A stretch of DNA of 64,000 nt from Ascidiaceihabitans sp. (GCA_029251465.1 JAQXDI010000065.1:21694-85693), one strand, 5' to 3'; counted from the first letter of the stretch, positions 27,312 to 36,942 are shown. Numbers and translations: made by a program. The notes: generated by a model not told the origin, from the sequence alone.

Positions 27312-27755
27312 ATGACATCCCCAAAATTGCGCCAGACCAAACGATCCCTGCCAATCGCCCTGTTGCGTGCGCGCGAAACGATCATGGAACCCGTGCGCGA
27401 CATGCTGTTGCGCAGTCAAATCAGCGAACAAAAGTGGCGGGTGCTGCGGGTCGTCGAAGAAATCGGTCCGGTCGAGCAAACCGTGATCGCCAAACGCGCC
27501 TGTTTGCTGCTGCCCAGCCTCACGCGCCTGATGCACGCGATGGAACACGATGGGCTGCTGACGCGCAAACCGGGCACCTCGGACCGGCGTAAATCAATCG
27601 TGTCGATCACCCTAAAGGGACGCGCGTTGATTGAGGAACACGCAGGCGAAAGCGTTGCCCTTTTTGACAAAATCGAAGACCAGTTCGGGGGCGAAAAGCT
27701 CGAACACCTGCTTGATTTGTTAGAAGATCTTCAGGATCTCGACTTGTCAAAGTAG
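27312..27755 (+). CDS. hpaR: MarR-family regulator, HpaR-like
   Basis: A 147-residue winged-helix regulator. KLRQTKRSLPIALLRARE at the N-terminus is the pattern of HpaR, the homoprotocatechuate-pathway repressor. The recognition region is LLPSLTRLMHAMEHDGLLTRK and the wing contains SDRRKSIVSIT. The frame is open to 27213 but the conserved part starts at the ATG at 27312. It is divergent from the CHMI-like gene across 100 bp and so probably controls it. It converges on the rhodanese gene with only 3 bp between stop codons. Confidence 0.85.
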   Translation: MTSPKLRQTKRSLPIALLRARETIMEPVRDMLLRSQISEQKWRVLRVVEEIGPVEQTVIAKRACLLLPSLTRLMHAMEHDGLLTRKPGTSDRRKSIVSITLKGRALIEEHAGESVALFDKIEDQFGGEKLEHLLDLLEDLQDLDLSK

Positions 27756-27758
27756 TCG

Positions 27759-28154
27759 CTATTTCGGCGTTGGAATTTCCACAGTACCACCCTGTTCAGC
27801 CCATGTCGAAAACCCTTCTTTCAGGTGGGCGGCGTCAAACCCCATGTCTTGCAAAGTCGCCACGGTGATCGCCGAACGCCATCCAGACGCGCAGTGAAAA
27901 ACAAACTTTTTGTCCTCGCCAAAGATCGGTTTGAAATACGGGCTGTCGGGATCCACCCAGAATTCGATCATGCCACGCGGGGCGTGAAAACTGCCCGGAA
28001 TATGACCGCGCTGACGTTCGCGCGGATCACGGATATCGACGATCACAACATCTGGGTCATCGACCATCGCGATCAAATCCTTGGTCTCGATTTCCTCGAT
28101 GCGCGCACGCCCTGCGGCGACCATTTCAGCGGCTGTGATTTTCATTTTCGCCAT
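27759..28154 (-). CDS. Rhodanese-like sulfurtransferase
   Basis: A single-domain rhodanese of 131 residues. The active-site loop is HCASGWRSA with the catalytic Cys88, and VIVDIRDPRERQRGHIPGS is the usual second block. Rhodaneses carry persulfide sulfur; the physiological acceptor cannot be inferred. A start at MKIT (28145) is also possible. It lies 64 bp downstream of cobQ on the same strand, so it may be at the tail of that operon, although no functional link to cobalamin is evident. Confidence 0.88.
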   Translation of the reverse strand: MAKMKITAAEMVAAGRARIEEIETKDLIAMVDDPDVVIVDIRDPRERQRGHIPGSFHAPRGMIEFWVDPDSPYFKPIFGEDKKFVFHCASGWRSAITVATLQDMGFDAAHLKEGFSTWAEQGGTVEIPTPK

Positions 28155-28218
28155 ATCAATTCTCCTGAGTTAACGCAGCCTGCCATGGGCGATAATCAAC
28201 TGCAACCGCGCCGCACAC

Positions 28219-29667
28219 TTAGCGGGCGGCAGCGATCAAACCTGCCACGTCCAAATGCGTCTCAACGTGGTCGGCCAAGGCATCCAGCGTCTGCTCGACC
28301 GCGCCGCTGTACGACAGCCCGCCCGCATCAGCGCCCAAGCTGCGCAGGAACGCCGCGCGCCATGCATCGTCGCTAAACATCCCGTGCAAATAGCTGCCCA
28401 TGACCCGCCCGTCCGGCGACGCCGCACCCTCTGCAGTGCCGTCCACAAACGCAAAAGGGCGCTGGCAATCGCGCCCATCAGTGCGACCAATGTGGATCTC
28501 GTAGCCATCGAACGGCAGGTCGGTTTTTGCATGCACCGCGCGCACTGTGCTCAGCCGTTTGTCGGGGATCATTTGCGTTGTGACGTCCAGCAGTCCAAGG
28601 CCAGCACTGTCGCCCGCTACGCCTTCGATCCCGTCGGGATCACTGATCGTGTTACCGAGCATTTGATAGCCGCCACAAATCCCCAAAACATGGCCACCGC
28701 GCCGGTGGTGCGCGGCCAAATCCACGTCCCATCCTTGGGTGCGCAAATAATCCAGATCGCCGCGGGTCGATTTGCTGCCAGGGATGATCACAAGGTCGGT
28801 GTCGGCAGGGATAACTTCGCCCGCCTTGAGCATCACCAGCGACACATTCGGTTCCTGTGCCAGCGGGTCCATGTCGTCAAAATTTGCCATGCGGGACAGC
28901 ACCAGACAAACGATTTTGAGGCCGCCATTTTGCGGGCCAGAGCGGATATCGAGCGCGTCTTCGGCCGGCAACCGCCATGCGTCGGCGAACCACGGCACGA
29001 CGCCAAACCCTTGCCAGCCGATGTGCTGCGTGATCATCGCGTAACCGTCGTCAAACAGGCTGGGATCGCCGCGAAATTTGTTGATCATAAAGCCCGCGAC
29101 ACGCGCGTTATCGGCTTCGTCCATCACCGCCTGCGTGCCGACGATCTGGGCAATCACGCCGCCCCGATCGATGTCGCCACACAAGATTACGGGTACATCC
29201 GCGGCTTGGGAAAAGCCCATGTTGGCGATGTCACCGGCACGCAAATTCACCTCGGCGGGGCTGCCTGCACCCTCGACGATCACCAGATCATGGGTGGCTT
29301 TCAAACGTTCGAAACTTTCCAGAACCGCTGTCATCAGCGTTGGTTTTAGCTTCGCATATTCACGCGCTTTGACGGTCGCGATGCGGTGTCCTTGAACGAC
29401 AACTTGCGAACCAACTTCCGACTCAGGCTTGAGCAAAACGGGGTTCATGTCGGTGTGTGGTTTCAGCCCACAGGCCACTGCCTGCAACGCCTGCGCGCGC
29501 CCGATTTCACCGCCATCCGCCGTCACAGCCGCGTTGTTCGACATGTTCTGCGGCTTGAACGGCGCGACAGACAGCCCACGCCGTTTCGCCGCGCGACACA
29601 GGCCCGCCACCAACATCGATTTCCCGACATTAGATCCGGTGCCTTGGATCATGATTGCTTTGCTCAT
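28219..29667 (-). CDS. cobQ: Cobyric acid synthase
   Basis: ATP- and glutamine-dependent amidation of adenosylcobyrinate a,c-diamide at four side chains, giving cobyric acid. The 482 residues comprise an N-terminal dethiobiotin-synthetase-like ATPase domain ([12 protein letters not shown], residues 6-17) and a C-terminal class I glutamine amidotransferase with nucleophile Cys331 in [11 protein letters not shown]. The start at 29667 overlaps the preceding membrane-protein gene as ATGA; an upstream in-frame ATG at 29760 lies inside that gene. It acts after CobO in the pathway and is in the same leftward operon. Confidence 0.96.
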   Translation of the reverse strand: MSKAIMIQGTGSNVGKSMLVAGLCRAAKRRGLSVAPFKPQNMSNNAAVTADGGEIGRAQALQAVACGLKPHTDMNPVLLKPESEVGSQVVVQGHRIATVKAREYAKLKPTLMTAVLESFERLKATHDLVIVEGAGSPAEVNLRAGDIANMGFSQAADVPVILCGDIDRGGVIAQIVGTQAVMDEADNARVAGFMINKFRGDPSLFDDGYAMITQHIGWQGFGVVPWFADAWRLPAEDALDIRSGPQNGGLKIVCLVLSRMANFDDMDPLAQEPNVSLVMLKAGEVIPADTDLVIIPGSKSTRGDLDYLRTQGWDVDLAAHHRRGGHVLGICGGYQMLGNTISDPDGIEGVAGDSAGLGLLDVTTQMIPDKRLSTVRAVHAKTDLPFDGYEIHIGRTDGRDCQRPFAFVDGTAEGAASPDGRVMGSYLHGMFSDDAWRAAFLRSLGADAGGLSYSGAVEQTLDALADHVETHLDVAGLIAAAR

Positions 29668-30113
29668 GTCGCTCGTTTCCGCATCCAAACCATCAACGCA
29701 ATGACGCACAAAGTCAGCTCGACCGCAAACGTCCAATGCACCATGAACGACAGTATCCAATGGCTCTGACTAGCAGGCACAACCACCAGCGTCACCGTGT
29801 CTGTTGAAAACGGCCAACCCCACGCGATTTGACCGGCGATACTGTCGAGCAACATATGCAGCAACCCACCCGCTCCTACACCCGACATGATCCGCGACGA
29901 CGTCAGCAATCCGATCAGCACAAGGCTGCTCCAAATTATCGGCCAATGCGTCAGGTATTCGTGATGGTGAACCTGTCCTTGATCGACAAACAGGAACCAC
30001 AGCATATCAATATCCGGCAGCACACTGCCAATCAGCAGGCCCCAAAACACCATTTTGGGGAGCTTAGCAGCGCGAGCAATCAAATATCCCGCAGGCAAAT
30101 GGGCAATCAGCAT
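29664..30113 (-). CDS. Small membrane metal-dependent hydrolase-like protein (YdjM/DUF457 type)
   Basis: A 149-residue membrane protein with about four hydrophobic segments. It begins [15 protein letters not shown] and carries LPDIDMLW and a [10 protein letters not shown] cluster near residues 48-57, plus HMLLD further on. These His/Asp motifs mark the YdjM (LexA-regulated, DUF457) family of predicted metal-dependent membrane hydrolases, whose substrate is not known to me. The start at 30113 gives a 19-bp gap to cobO, and the stop overlaps the cobQ start by 4 bp. It is thus translationally locked inside a two-gene cobalamin operon, which is unexpected. Confidence 0.75.
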   Translation of the reverse strand: MLIAHLPAGYLIARAAKLPKMVFWGLLIGSVLPDIDMLWFLFVDQGQVHHHEYLTHWPIIWSSLVLIGLLTSSRIMSGVGAGGLLHMLLDSIAGQIAWGWPFSTDTVTLVVVPASQSHWILSFMVHWTFAVELTLCVIALMVWMRKRAT

Positions 30114-30132
30114 TGAGGCCTCAGTTCGCCCC

Positions 30133-30741
30133 CTAAAACTCCACACCCTTCTGCGCCTTGATCCCATCGCGGAACGGGTGCTTTACGTTGCCCATTTCCG
30201 TCACCAGATCCGCCGCCTCGATCAGCTCTTCTTTGGCATTGCGGCCCGTCAAAACCACGTGGGTCATGAACGGCTTTTGCTCCTGCAAGAATTCAACAAC
30301 CTCGTCGATATCCAGATAGTCATTGCGCAGGGCGATGTTGATTTCGTCCAGCAAAACGAACTGGATCTTCGGGTCCAGAATCACTTCTTTGGCCTGCTCC
30401 CAGCCTGCGCGCGCTGCCGCAATATCGCGCTCGCGGTCTTGGGTTTCCCACGTAAATCCTTCGCCAGAAACGATGAATTTGCACTCGTCCGCGAACCGTT
30501 CTGTCAGAAACGTGCGCTCGCCGGTCGCCCAGTTTCCCTTGATGAATTGCACCACAGCGCAGGGCATTTCATGGACGATACAGCGCATTATCATACCGAA
30601 ACCACTGGAGGATTTGCCTTTGCCCGGCCCCGTGTGCACGACGATCAGACCCTTCTCTTCGGTCTTGGTGTCCATCATGCGATCACGGGCGGCTTTGATC
30701 TTTTTCATTTTCTCGGTGTGACGGGTGTTCGTATCGGTCAT
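30133..30741 (-). CDS. cobO: Cob(I)yrinic acid a,c-diamide adenosyltransferase
   Basis: A 202-residue ATP:corrinoid adenosyltransferase of the CobA/CobO/BtuR family, transferring the 5'-deoxyadenosyl group of ATP to Co(I). The P-loop is GPGKGKSS at residues 38-45 and LLDEINIAL is the Walker B segment. DPKIQFVLLDE and VVLTGRNAKEELIEAADLVTEM are family blocks. The start MTDTNTRHTEK at 30741 is preferred over an in-frame ATG at 30849, which would run into the riboswitch region. It heads the leftward cobO-hydrolase-cobQ operon. No riboswitch is visible on this strand. Confidence 0.95.
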   Translation of the reverse strand: MTDTNTRHTEKMKKIKAARDRMMDTKTEEKGLIVVHTGPGKGKSSSGFGMIMRCIVHEMPCAVVQFIKGNWATGERTFLTERFADECKFIVSGEGFTWETQDRERDIAAARAGWEQAKEVILDPKIQFVLLDEINIALRNDYLDIDEVVEFLQEQKPFMTHVVLTGRNAKEELIEAADLVTEMGNVKHPFRDGIKAQKGVEF

Positions 30742-30794
30742 GGGATGCTCCGCAAATGCTTGACAACAAGGGCCCACAGAGGCAATGCCTTGCG

Positions 30795-31000
30795 TGCTGG
30801 TGCCTGTTCTAGAACAGGTGAAAAGGGAATGCGATAGGGGTAACACCACGTGATGGTATCACCCCAAGCGCAGCCGCCCCCGCGACCGTGACCGGAAAGG
30901 TCGCCCAAACCCACTGACGCAACACGTCGGGAAGGATGGGCAACCGCCAAGGGAAACCTTGATATCCGCAAGCCGGGAGACCTGCCAGCAGACGCGACGT
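30795..31000 (+). ncRNA. Cobalamin (B12) riboswitch 1, upstream of the main cob operon
   Basis: The 355-bp gap between the divergent cobO and DUF1636 genes is mostly a rightward B12 leader. Visible conserved parts are AAAAGGGAA, GCAGCCGCCCCCGCGACCGTG, CCACTGACGC, GGGAAGG and the B12 box AGCCGGGAGACCTGCC at 30971-30986. High adenosylcobalamin should shut off the downstream operon. The 3' boundary is approximate. The segment to 31096 is the expression platform. Confidence 0.95.
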
Positions 31001-31073
31001 AGACCAAACCGGACGGGGTGTTCCGGACATGTGATCCCCTGAAGTGCAGGGTGTCGGATGGCCCAACTCTTTC

Positions 31074-31088
31074 CCTCAACTCTTGAGG
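31074..31088 (+). promoter_or_regulatory. Shine-Dalgarno-sequestering hairpin after riboswitch 1
   Basis: CCTCAA (31074-31079) pairs perfectly with TTGAGG (31083-31088) around a 3-base loop. The GAGG inside the right arm is the only good ribosome binding site for the ATG at 31097, 8 bp away. No T-run terminator lies between the B12 box and the gene, so this riboswitch probably acts on translation. Confidence 0.7.
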
Positions 31089-31096
31089 CCAAATGA

Positions 31097-31492
31097 ATGA
31101 CTGAGACCAATCTAGAACCTGTAGAATTGCTGGTCTGCACGACCTGCAAAATGGGCCGCGCCATCGAAGACGACACGCAGCGCCCCGGCAATCTTTTGCA
31201 CAAAGCACTGGTAGAACAGGATTTCCCCGAAGGCGTCACCGTGCGCGCGGTGGAATGTTTCACCAACTGCAAGGGTGGATGCAACATCATGGTGCGCGGC
31301 GGCAACCGCTACGCCTATGTCTACGGCAACCTTGATCCCGACACCCAGCTCGACATCATCGTTGACGGCGCGACACGCTATTACAACACCGCAGATGGCC
31401 TCGTGCCGTGGCGCGAACGCCCCGAACATTTCCGCAAAAACTGCGTTGCCCGAATTCCACCACTGACCCTGCCACAGGATGCTGCAAAATGA
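31097..31492 (+). CDS. DUF1636 family cysteine-rich protein (first copy)
   Basis: A 131-residue protein with a thioredoxin-like ferredoxin look. Cysteines 14 and 17 (LLVCTTCK) and 54, 58 and 62 (VECFTNCKGGC) are spaced like the ligands of a 2Fe-2S or metal site. The family, DUF1636, is known from cobalamin gene clusters, but its job is not established. It is the first gene of the riboswitch-controlled operon and overlaps cobW by 4 bp, so a role in cobalt handling or redox supply for corrin synthesis is a reasonable inference. A related copy is at 46536-46898. Confidence 0.82.
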   Translation: MTETNLEPVELLVCTTCKMGRAIEDDTQRPGNLLHKALVEQDFPEGVTVRAVECFTNCKGGCNIMVRGGNRYAYVYGNLDPDTQLDIIVDGATRYYNTADGLVPWRERPEHFRKNCVARIPPLTLPQDAAK

Positions 31493-32523
31493 GCGATCTC
31501 GCCAAACTTCCCGTCACCGTCATCACCGGTTTCCTCGGCGCAGGTAAAACCACGCTGATCCGCAACCTGATCCAAAACCCCCAAGGCAAACGGCTTGCCG
31601 TCGTCGTCAATGAATTTGGCGATGTGGGTGTGGACGGCGAGATTTTGAAATCCTGCGCGATCCCCGATTGCCCGGCTGAAAACATCATGGAGCTGTCGAA
31701 CGGCTGTATCTGTTGCACCGTCGCCGATGACTTTATTCCGACGATTGAAGCGCTGATGGCCCTTGATCCGCGCCCCGATCACATCCTGATCGAAACCTCT
31801 GGGTTGGCCCTGCCCAAACCGCTGCTCAAGGCGTTCGACTGGCCTGACATTCGTTCCAAAATCACCGTCGATGGTGTGATCGCTTTGGCCGACGCCGAGG
31901 CCGTGGCCGATGGTCGTTTCGCCCCCAACGTCGCCGCGGTCGATGCCCAGCGCGAAGCGGACGACAGCCTTGATCACGAAACACCACTGTCCGAAGTGTT
32001 CGAGGACCAAATCAGCTGCGCCGACATCATCCTGCTCACAAAAACCGACCTTGCAGGCCCCGACGGCATCGCCAAAGCCCGCGCCGTGATCGAAGCCGAA
32101 GCGCCACGCAAATTGCCTATCGTTGAAATCAGCGAAGGCATCGTCGACCCGCGCGTGATCCTCGGGTTAGAGGCCGCAGCCGAAGACGACATGGACGCCC
32201 GCCCCTCGCATCACGACGGCCATGACGATCACGAACACGATGATTTTGAATCCACCGTGGTCGACATCCCTGAAATCGACGATCCCGCAGACCTCGTTGC
32301 CCGGATCGAAGCCATGGCCAAGTCGCAAAACATCCTGCGCGTAAAAGGCTATGCAGCCGTCACCGGCAAACCGATGCGTCTGCTGGTCCAAGCCGTTGGT
32401 GCCCGCGTACGCCACCAGTTTGACCAACCTTGGGGGGCGCAAGAACGCCGCGGTCGTTTGGTGGTGATCGCCGAGCACGACGACGTAAACCCCGACGCAA
32501 TCCGCGCCGCACTCGTGGGCTAA
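31489..32523 (+). CDS. cobW: CobW, G3E-family GTPase metallochaperone
   Basis: A 344-residue G3E GTPase thought to deliver cobalt for corrin metallation. Walker A is GFLGAGKTT (residues 14-22), the metal-binding CxCC-type motif is NGCICCT, and a His/Asp-rich stretch (HHDGHDDHEHDD) lies near residue 240. The C-terminal half contains the usual CobW_C domain (ILRVKGYAAVTGKP). The start at 31489 overlaps the DUF1636 stop as ATGA; the frame is open further upstream, but there it only shadows that gene. cobN follows 4 bp later. Confidence 0.96.
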   Translation: MSDLAKLPVTVITGFLGAGKTTLIRNLIQNPQGKRLAVVVNEFGDVGVDGEILKSCAIPDCPAENIMELSNGCICCTVADDFIPTIEALMALDPRPDHILIETSGLALPKPLLKAFDWPDIRSKITVDGVIALADAEAVADGRFAPNVAAVDAQREADDSLDHETPLSEVFEDQISCADIILLTKTDLAGPDGIAKARAVIEAEAPRKLPIVEISEGIVDPRVILGLEAAAEDDMDARPSHHDGHDDHEHDDFESTVVDIPEIDDPADLVARIEAMAKSQNILRVKGYAAVTGKPMRLLVQAVGARVRHQFDQPWGAQERRGRLVVIAEHDDVNPDAIRAALVG

Positions 32524-32527
32524 TGCA

Positions 32528-35500
32528 ATGCACGTCGTCTTTCGCGAAAGCCACGGGTTAGAGGAAAGTGAAACCCCCATGGATCTCGGGCAAAGCCCCG
32601 CAGATCTCGTGGTGCTTTCGTTTTCCGACAGTGATCTCGGGGCATTCGCGGCGGGCTACAAACGGATGGTGGGCGACACGCCCACCTTACGGCTTGCCAA
32701 CCTGACGGCGCTGAAACACCCCCTGTCTGTCGACACCTACGTGGAACAAACGTTGGACGGCGCGAAGGGCATTCTGATCCGGCTGATCGGTGGCTACGCC
32801 TACTGGTCTTACGGGTTGCAGCAGGTAGAAACCCTGTGTCGCGCCAAAGGCATCGCGCTTGCGGTTTTGCCTGCTGACGGGCGTGTGGACACGCGGCTTG
32901 ACGATCTGTCGACCCTGCCCGTTTCGACCCTGCGCCGCCTGTCGCATCTGTGTGATCAGGGCGGCGAAATCGCAGCCCAAGCGGCCCTTGCGCAACTGGC
33001 GCTTGCGGCAGGTCTGTACGCAGGCCCCGTGCGCGGATCGAAAATCATGCCATCCGTCGGCGCATGGACCCCGGAACACGGCGTCACGTGCCCGATTTTC
33101 GCACTGCCAACTTCAGACAAACCGCGCATCCTGATCAGCTTTTATCGCGCCTACCTGACCGCCGCGGACATGGCCCCGATCAACGCCTTGTTCGACGCCT
33201 TCCGCGCCAAAGGTTGCGATGTCATCGCGCTGTTTGCCCCCTCGCTCAAATCACCGGACGCCGCCCCATGGCTCGCCCGCCAAGTCGCGCAGCTGGCCCC
33301 GGACGCCATCATCAACGCGACGTCATTCTCCGGCAAAGGCGCAAACGGCACCTCACCGCTGGACGCCGCAAACGTCCCCGTTTTCCAGATTGCACTAGGC
33401 ACCTCGCGCCAAAAAGCGTGGCAAGACGCCGAGCGCGGCCTGTCCCCGACCGACCTTGCCATGCACGTGGTTTTACCCGAAGTCGACGGACGCATTTTCG
33501 CCGGTGTCGCGTCGTTCAAAGAGCCGGGCAAACGTGACGACGCCTTGCAATATTCGCGCTTTTCCCACCGCCCCGTGCCAGAGCGGATCACCGCAATCAC
33601 CGACCAAGTCATGGGTTGGATCAGCCTCGCCAAAACGACCCAAGCGGACAAACAAACAGCCATCGTTCTGTCCACCTACCCCGGTCGCGACTGGAACATG
33701 GCGCATGCTGTTGGGCTAGACGCCCTCGCCTCGACTGACGCAATTCTTGATGATCTCAGCGCCCAAGGCTGGCAGATCGACGCCGGCGAACCGCTTGAAA
33801 ATGCTCTGCAAAACACGATCTCATGGCCGCTCAAAGACTACGAAACCGCCCTTCAATCCCTCCCCGCCCAGCTGCAATCAGACTTGCAACAGGCATGGGG
33901 CAACCCGTCAGACGACCCAATGTGCGTCGGAACTGAGCTGCGTTTTCCCGCCACCCGCAGGGGTGCGGCGCTGGTCGCCCTGCAACCGGAACGGGGCGAG
34001 GTCGCAGCACGGATCAACGACTACCACGACCTGTCGCGCACCCCGCGCCACGGCTACGTCGCCTTCTATCTCTGGCTGCGCCACGCCCACAAAATCGATG
34101 CGCTGATCCACGTTGGCGCGCACGGCACACTGGAATGGCTGCCCGGCAAAGCTGTGGCCTTGTCCCACCAATGCTGGCCCACAGCCCTGATCGGCGACAC
34201 GCCAGTGATCTACCCGTTCATCGTCAACGATCCGGGCGAAGCGGCGCAGGCCAAACGGCGCATCGGGGCCGTCACGCTGGGGCACATTCCGCCCGCGCTC
34301 AAGCAAAGCGAAACGCCCGACCAATTCGTGCGCCTCGAAACGTTGCTCGATGAATTTTCCAACGCCGACGGGCTAGACCCGCGCCGCCGTGATCGCCTGC
34401 AAGCCGACATTCGCGCCGAGGCCCAAGCCATCGGTGTTGAACAGGATTTGGGGCTCGACACGGCCACCTCAACTGCCGAGGCAATCACCCGCATCGACCG
34501 GTTTGTCTGCGACATCAAAGAAAGCCAATTCGGCGACGGATTGCACATTTACGGGCGCACGCCACAAGTCATGCCAGCGTTCGACGGGCACGCCGCAGCC
34601 ACAGGCGAGCGCGACGGACTACGCGACGCATTGGCGGGCAAACGCATCGACGCGGGGCCGTCCGGTTCGCCCTATCGCGGTCGCACAGACGTGCTTCCAA
34701 CAGGGCGCAACCTGTTCACGACAGACCCACGATCGGTGCCGACACGCTCGGCCTATGCCCAAGGCGTCAAGCTCGCTGAAGAACTCGTGCGCCGCCATTT
34801 GCAAGACGAAGGCGACTACCCACGCGGCCTGATCGTCGACCTGTGGGGCTCTGCCACCATGCGCACGGCAGGCGAGGAATTCGCCATGGCCCTGCATTCG
34901 CTCGGCGTGCGACCCGTTTGGGACAAAGGATCGGAACGGGTGTCGGGCATCGAAATCTTGCCGATCACCGAACTCGACCGCCCACGGCTGGACGTGACCT
35001 TGCGCGTCTCAGGCCTGTTTCGCGACGTGTTTCCCAGCCTGTCGGCCTTGTTTGCCCAAGCCATCCGCGCCCTCAGCGCCCGCGACGAAGCACCGGACTG
35101 GAACCCTTACGCAGGCAAAACCGCTGAAGACCGCGTGTTTGGGCCCGCGCCGGGCAGCTACGGCCTTGGCATGGGCGCGCTGGTCGACACCTACGACGAC
35201 GCCAACCGAAAGGCTGCGGGCGAGGCATGGCTGAACGCCAGCGCCTACGCCTTTGACGGGCAAAACATCACGAAAAACGCCGAAGGGATAAAAGCGCGCG
35301 TCGAGAATTCCGACAGCTTTGTGCACCCCCAAGATCTGCCGGAAACCGACATTCTGCTGGCCGTGGATTACGCCACCCACGAGGCGGGCTTTGCTGCCGC
35401 AAAGGCCGCAACGGGTGGTGCCCCGGCCGCCTTGTACCACCTTGATAACACGGTTCCTGGCCAGCCCCGTGCGCGGTCGCTACCCGAAGAGGTCGCGCGC

Positions 35501-35815
35501 GTTGTGCGGGCCCGCGCCGCCAATCCAGCATGGATCGCAGGCATGCAACGGCACGGATTTCGTGGTGCCGCCGAAATCGCCATGACGCTGGATCACATGG
35601 GCACTTTTGCGCATTTGGCGGGGTCCGTTCCCGCGCATTTGTTCGATCTGTACTACGATGCAACCTTGGGGGATGACGCCGTCACCGCGTTTCTTGAGGA
35701 CGCAAACCCTCAGGCCCTTGCCGCCATGCGCGACCGTTTTGCAGCCCTGCACGATGCCGGTCTTTGGACCACACGGCGCAATTCGATTGCGGCGCAAATG
35801 GGGGCTGCTGAATGA
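32528..35815 (+). CDS. cobN: Cobaltochelatase subunit CobN
   Basis: The large subunit of the aerobic ATP-dependent cobaltochelatase, inserting Co2+ into hydrogenobyrinate a,c-diamide. At 1095 residues it is somewhat shorter than the longest CobN proteins but runs from a typical start (MHVVFRESHGLEES) to a typical C-terminus. HVGAHGTLEWLPGKAVALS and LIVDLWGSATMRTAGEEFAMAL are family blocks shared with magnesium chelatase BchH. The CobS and CobT ATPase partners are not in the window. cobG overlaps the stop by 4 bp. Confidence 0.96.
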   Translation: MHVVFRESHGLEESETPMDLGQSPADLVVLSFSDSDLGAFAAGYKRMVGDTPTLRLANLTALKHPLSVDTYVEQTLDGAKGILIRLIGGYAYWSYGLQQVETLCRAKGIALAVLPADGRVDTRLDDLSTLPVSTLRRLSHLCDQGGEIAAQAALAQLALAAGLYAGPVRGSKIMPSVGAWTPEHGVTCPIFALPTSDKPRILISFYRAYLTAADMAPINALFDAFRAKGCDVIALFAPSLKSPDAAPWLARQVAQLAPDAIINATSFSGKGANGTSPLDAANVPVFQIALGTSRQKAWQDAERGLSPTDLAMHVVLPEVDGRIFAGVASFKEPGKRDDALQYSRFSHRPVPERITAITDQVMGWISLAKTTQADKQTAIVLSTYPGRDWNMAHAVGLDALASTDAILDDLSAQGWQIDAGEPLENALQNTISWPLKDYETALQSLPAQLQSDLQQAWGNPSDDPMCVGTELRFPATRRGAALVALQPERGEVAARINDYHDLSRTPRHGYVAFYLWLRHAHKIDALIHVGAHGTLEWLPGKAVALSHQCWPTALIGDTPVIYPFIVNDPGEAAQAKRRIGAVTLGHIPPALKQSETPDQFVRLETLLDEFSNADGLDPRRRDRLQADIRAEAQAIGVEQDLGLDTATSTAEAITRIDRFVCDIKESQFGDGLHIYGRTPQVMPAFDGHAAATGERDGLRDALAGKRIDAGPSGSPYRGRTDVLPTGRNLFTTDPRSVPTRSAYAQGVKLAEELVRRHLQDEGDYPRGLIVDLWGSATMRTAGEEFAMALHSLGVRPVWDKGSERVSGIEILPITELDRPRLDVTLRVSGLFRDVFPSLSALFAQAIRALSARDEAPDWNPYAGKTAEDRVFGPAPGSYGLGMGALVDTYDDANRKAAGEAWLNASAYAFDGQNITKNAEGIKARVENSDSFVHPQDLPETDILLAVDYATHEAGFAAAKAATGGAPAALYHLDNTVPGQPRARSLPEEVARVVRARAANPAWIAGMQRHGFRGAAEIAMTLDHMGTFAHLAGSVPAHLFDLYYDATLGDDAVTAFLEDANPQALAAMRDRFAALHDAGLWTTRRNSIAAQMGAAE

Positions 35816-36942
35816 ACGACCCGACAGTCAAAGGCTGGTGCCCAGGGGCCTACCGCCCGATGATGTCCGGCGATGGGTTGATCATCCGCGTGCGTCCTCG
35901 CTCAGGTCGGCTAAGTGCTGCACAAACCCTTGGCCTGTGCGACATCGCGCGGACCCACGCCAATGGCTTGATCGACCTGACCAACCGCGCCAACCTACAA
36001 TTGCGCGGGGTGGATGAAGGCAAACACCAAGCCGTGCTCGACGCTTTGCTCGCACTTGATTTGCTGGACGAGACACCTGAAATCGAGGCCCGCCGCAACA
36101 TCATCGTCGCCCCTTTGCGCCAAGCAGACAGCCTAAGCGAACGCCTTGCCGACGCACTGACCAGCCGTCTCGGTGATCTCCCGCCATTGCCCGCCAAATT
36201 CGGCTTTGCCATCGACGCGGATGGAGCACGGCAGCTGGAGAACGCACCAGCTGATATCCGCATCGAAGCCGCCCCTTGCGGATTGATCGTGCGCGCCGAT
36301 GGATCGCCCCTTGGCCAAGCTGTCACTCCAGACACGGCCATTGACGCGGTGTTAACCCTCGCACGGTGGTTTCAGACGTCGAAAACCAACGACATCCGGC
36401 GCATGGCCCCACATCTTGCGGCAACACCTCTGCCCCATTGTTTCGCGTGCGAAACAACCGGAGCGCGCGCACGCGCGCTGACCCCGGGAAAAATTAAGGC
36501 CGGTCAAATCTACGGCGCATCGTTCGGTAGTTTGCCCGCCGCAGACCTTGCTGGGCTCGTGGAAAAATCAAACGCGACCGCGATGATCGTCACGCCGTTT
36601 CGCCAATTCTTGCTGCTGGATGCGCAACCGACAACGACCCCTTTCATCACGCAATCCGACGATGCGCGCCTGAACATCGACGCCTGCACTGGCGCGCCTG
36701 CCTGCCCCGCCGCATCCATCGCCACACGCGACGTTGCAAACGCAATTGCCCCCCACCTGAGCGGCCAAACCCTGCACGTCTCAGGCTGTGCCAAAGGCTG
36801 CGCCCGCCCACGCCCCGCAGATGTCGTTCTGGTCGGCAATGACGGCGCGTTTGACCTTGTTCAAAACGGACATCCGTGGGATGTGCCAACGCTGTGCGGG
36901 CTCACGCTTGAACAAGCCGTCAAAGAAATAGGACCACGTTGA
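35812..36942 (+). CDS. cobG: Precorrin-3B synthase (O2-dependent)
   Basis: The Fe-S monooxygenase that converts precorrin-3A to precorrin-3B, the oxygen-requiring step that defines the aerobic route. The 376 residues are made of nitrite/sulfite-reductase half-domains. CTGAPACPAAS and SGCAKGCARP near the C-terminus provide the 4Fe-4S cysteines. WCPGAYRPMMSGDGLIIRVRP is a typical start. It overlaps cobN by 4 bp, and cobH begins on the base after its stop codon. Confidence 0.94.
   Translation: MNDPTVKGWCPGAYRPMMSGDGLIIRVRPRSGRLSAAQTLGLCDIARTHANGLIDLTNRANLQLRGVDEGKHQAVLDALLALDLLDETPEIEARRNIIVAPLRQADSLSERLADALTSRLGDLPPLPAKFGFAIDADGARQLENAPADIRIEAAPCGLIVRADGSPLGQAVTPDTAIDAVLTLARWFQTSKTNDIRRMAPHLAATPLPHCFACETTGARARALTPGKIKAGQIYGASFGSLPAADLAGLVEKSNATAMIVTPFRQFLLLDAQPTTTPFITQSDDARLNIDACTGAPACPAASIATRDVANAIAPHLSGQTLHVSGCAKGCARPRPADVVLVGNDGAFDLVQNGHPWDVPTLCGLTLEQAVKEIGPR

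Noticed and set aside
28255..29349. Rightward open frame (~364 residues) opposite cobQ
   Set aside because: Antisense shadow with biased composition; cobQ motifs are intact on the other strand.
30742..31305. Leftward open frames upstream of cobO
   Set aside because: They lie over the rightward cobalamin riboswitch and the DUF1636 gene and show no protein features.
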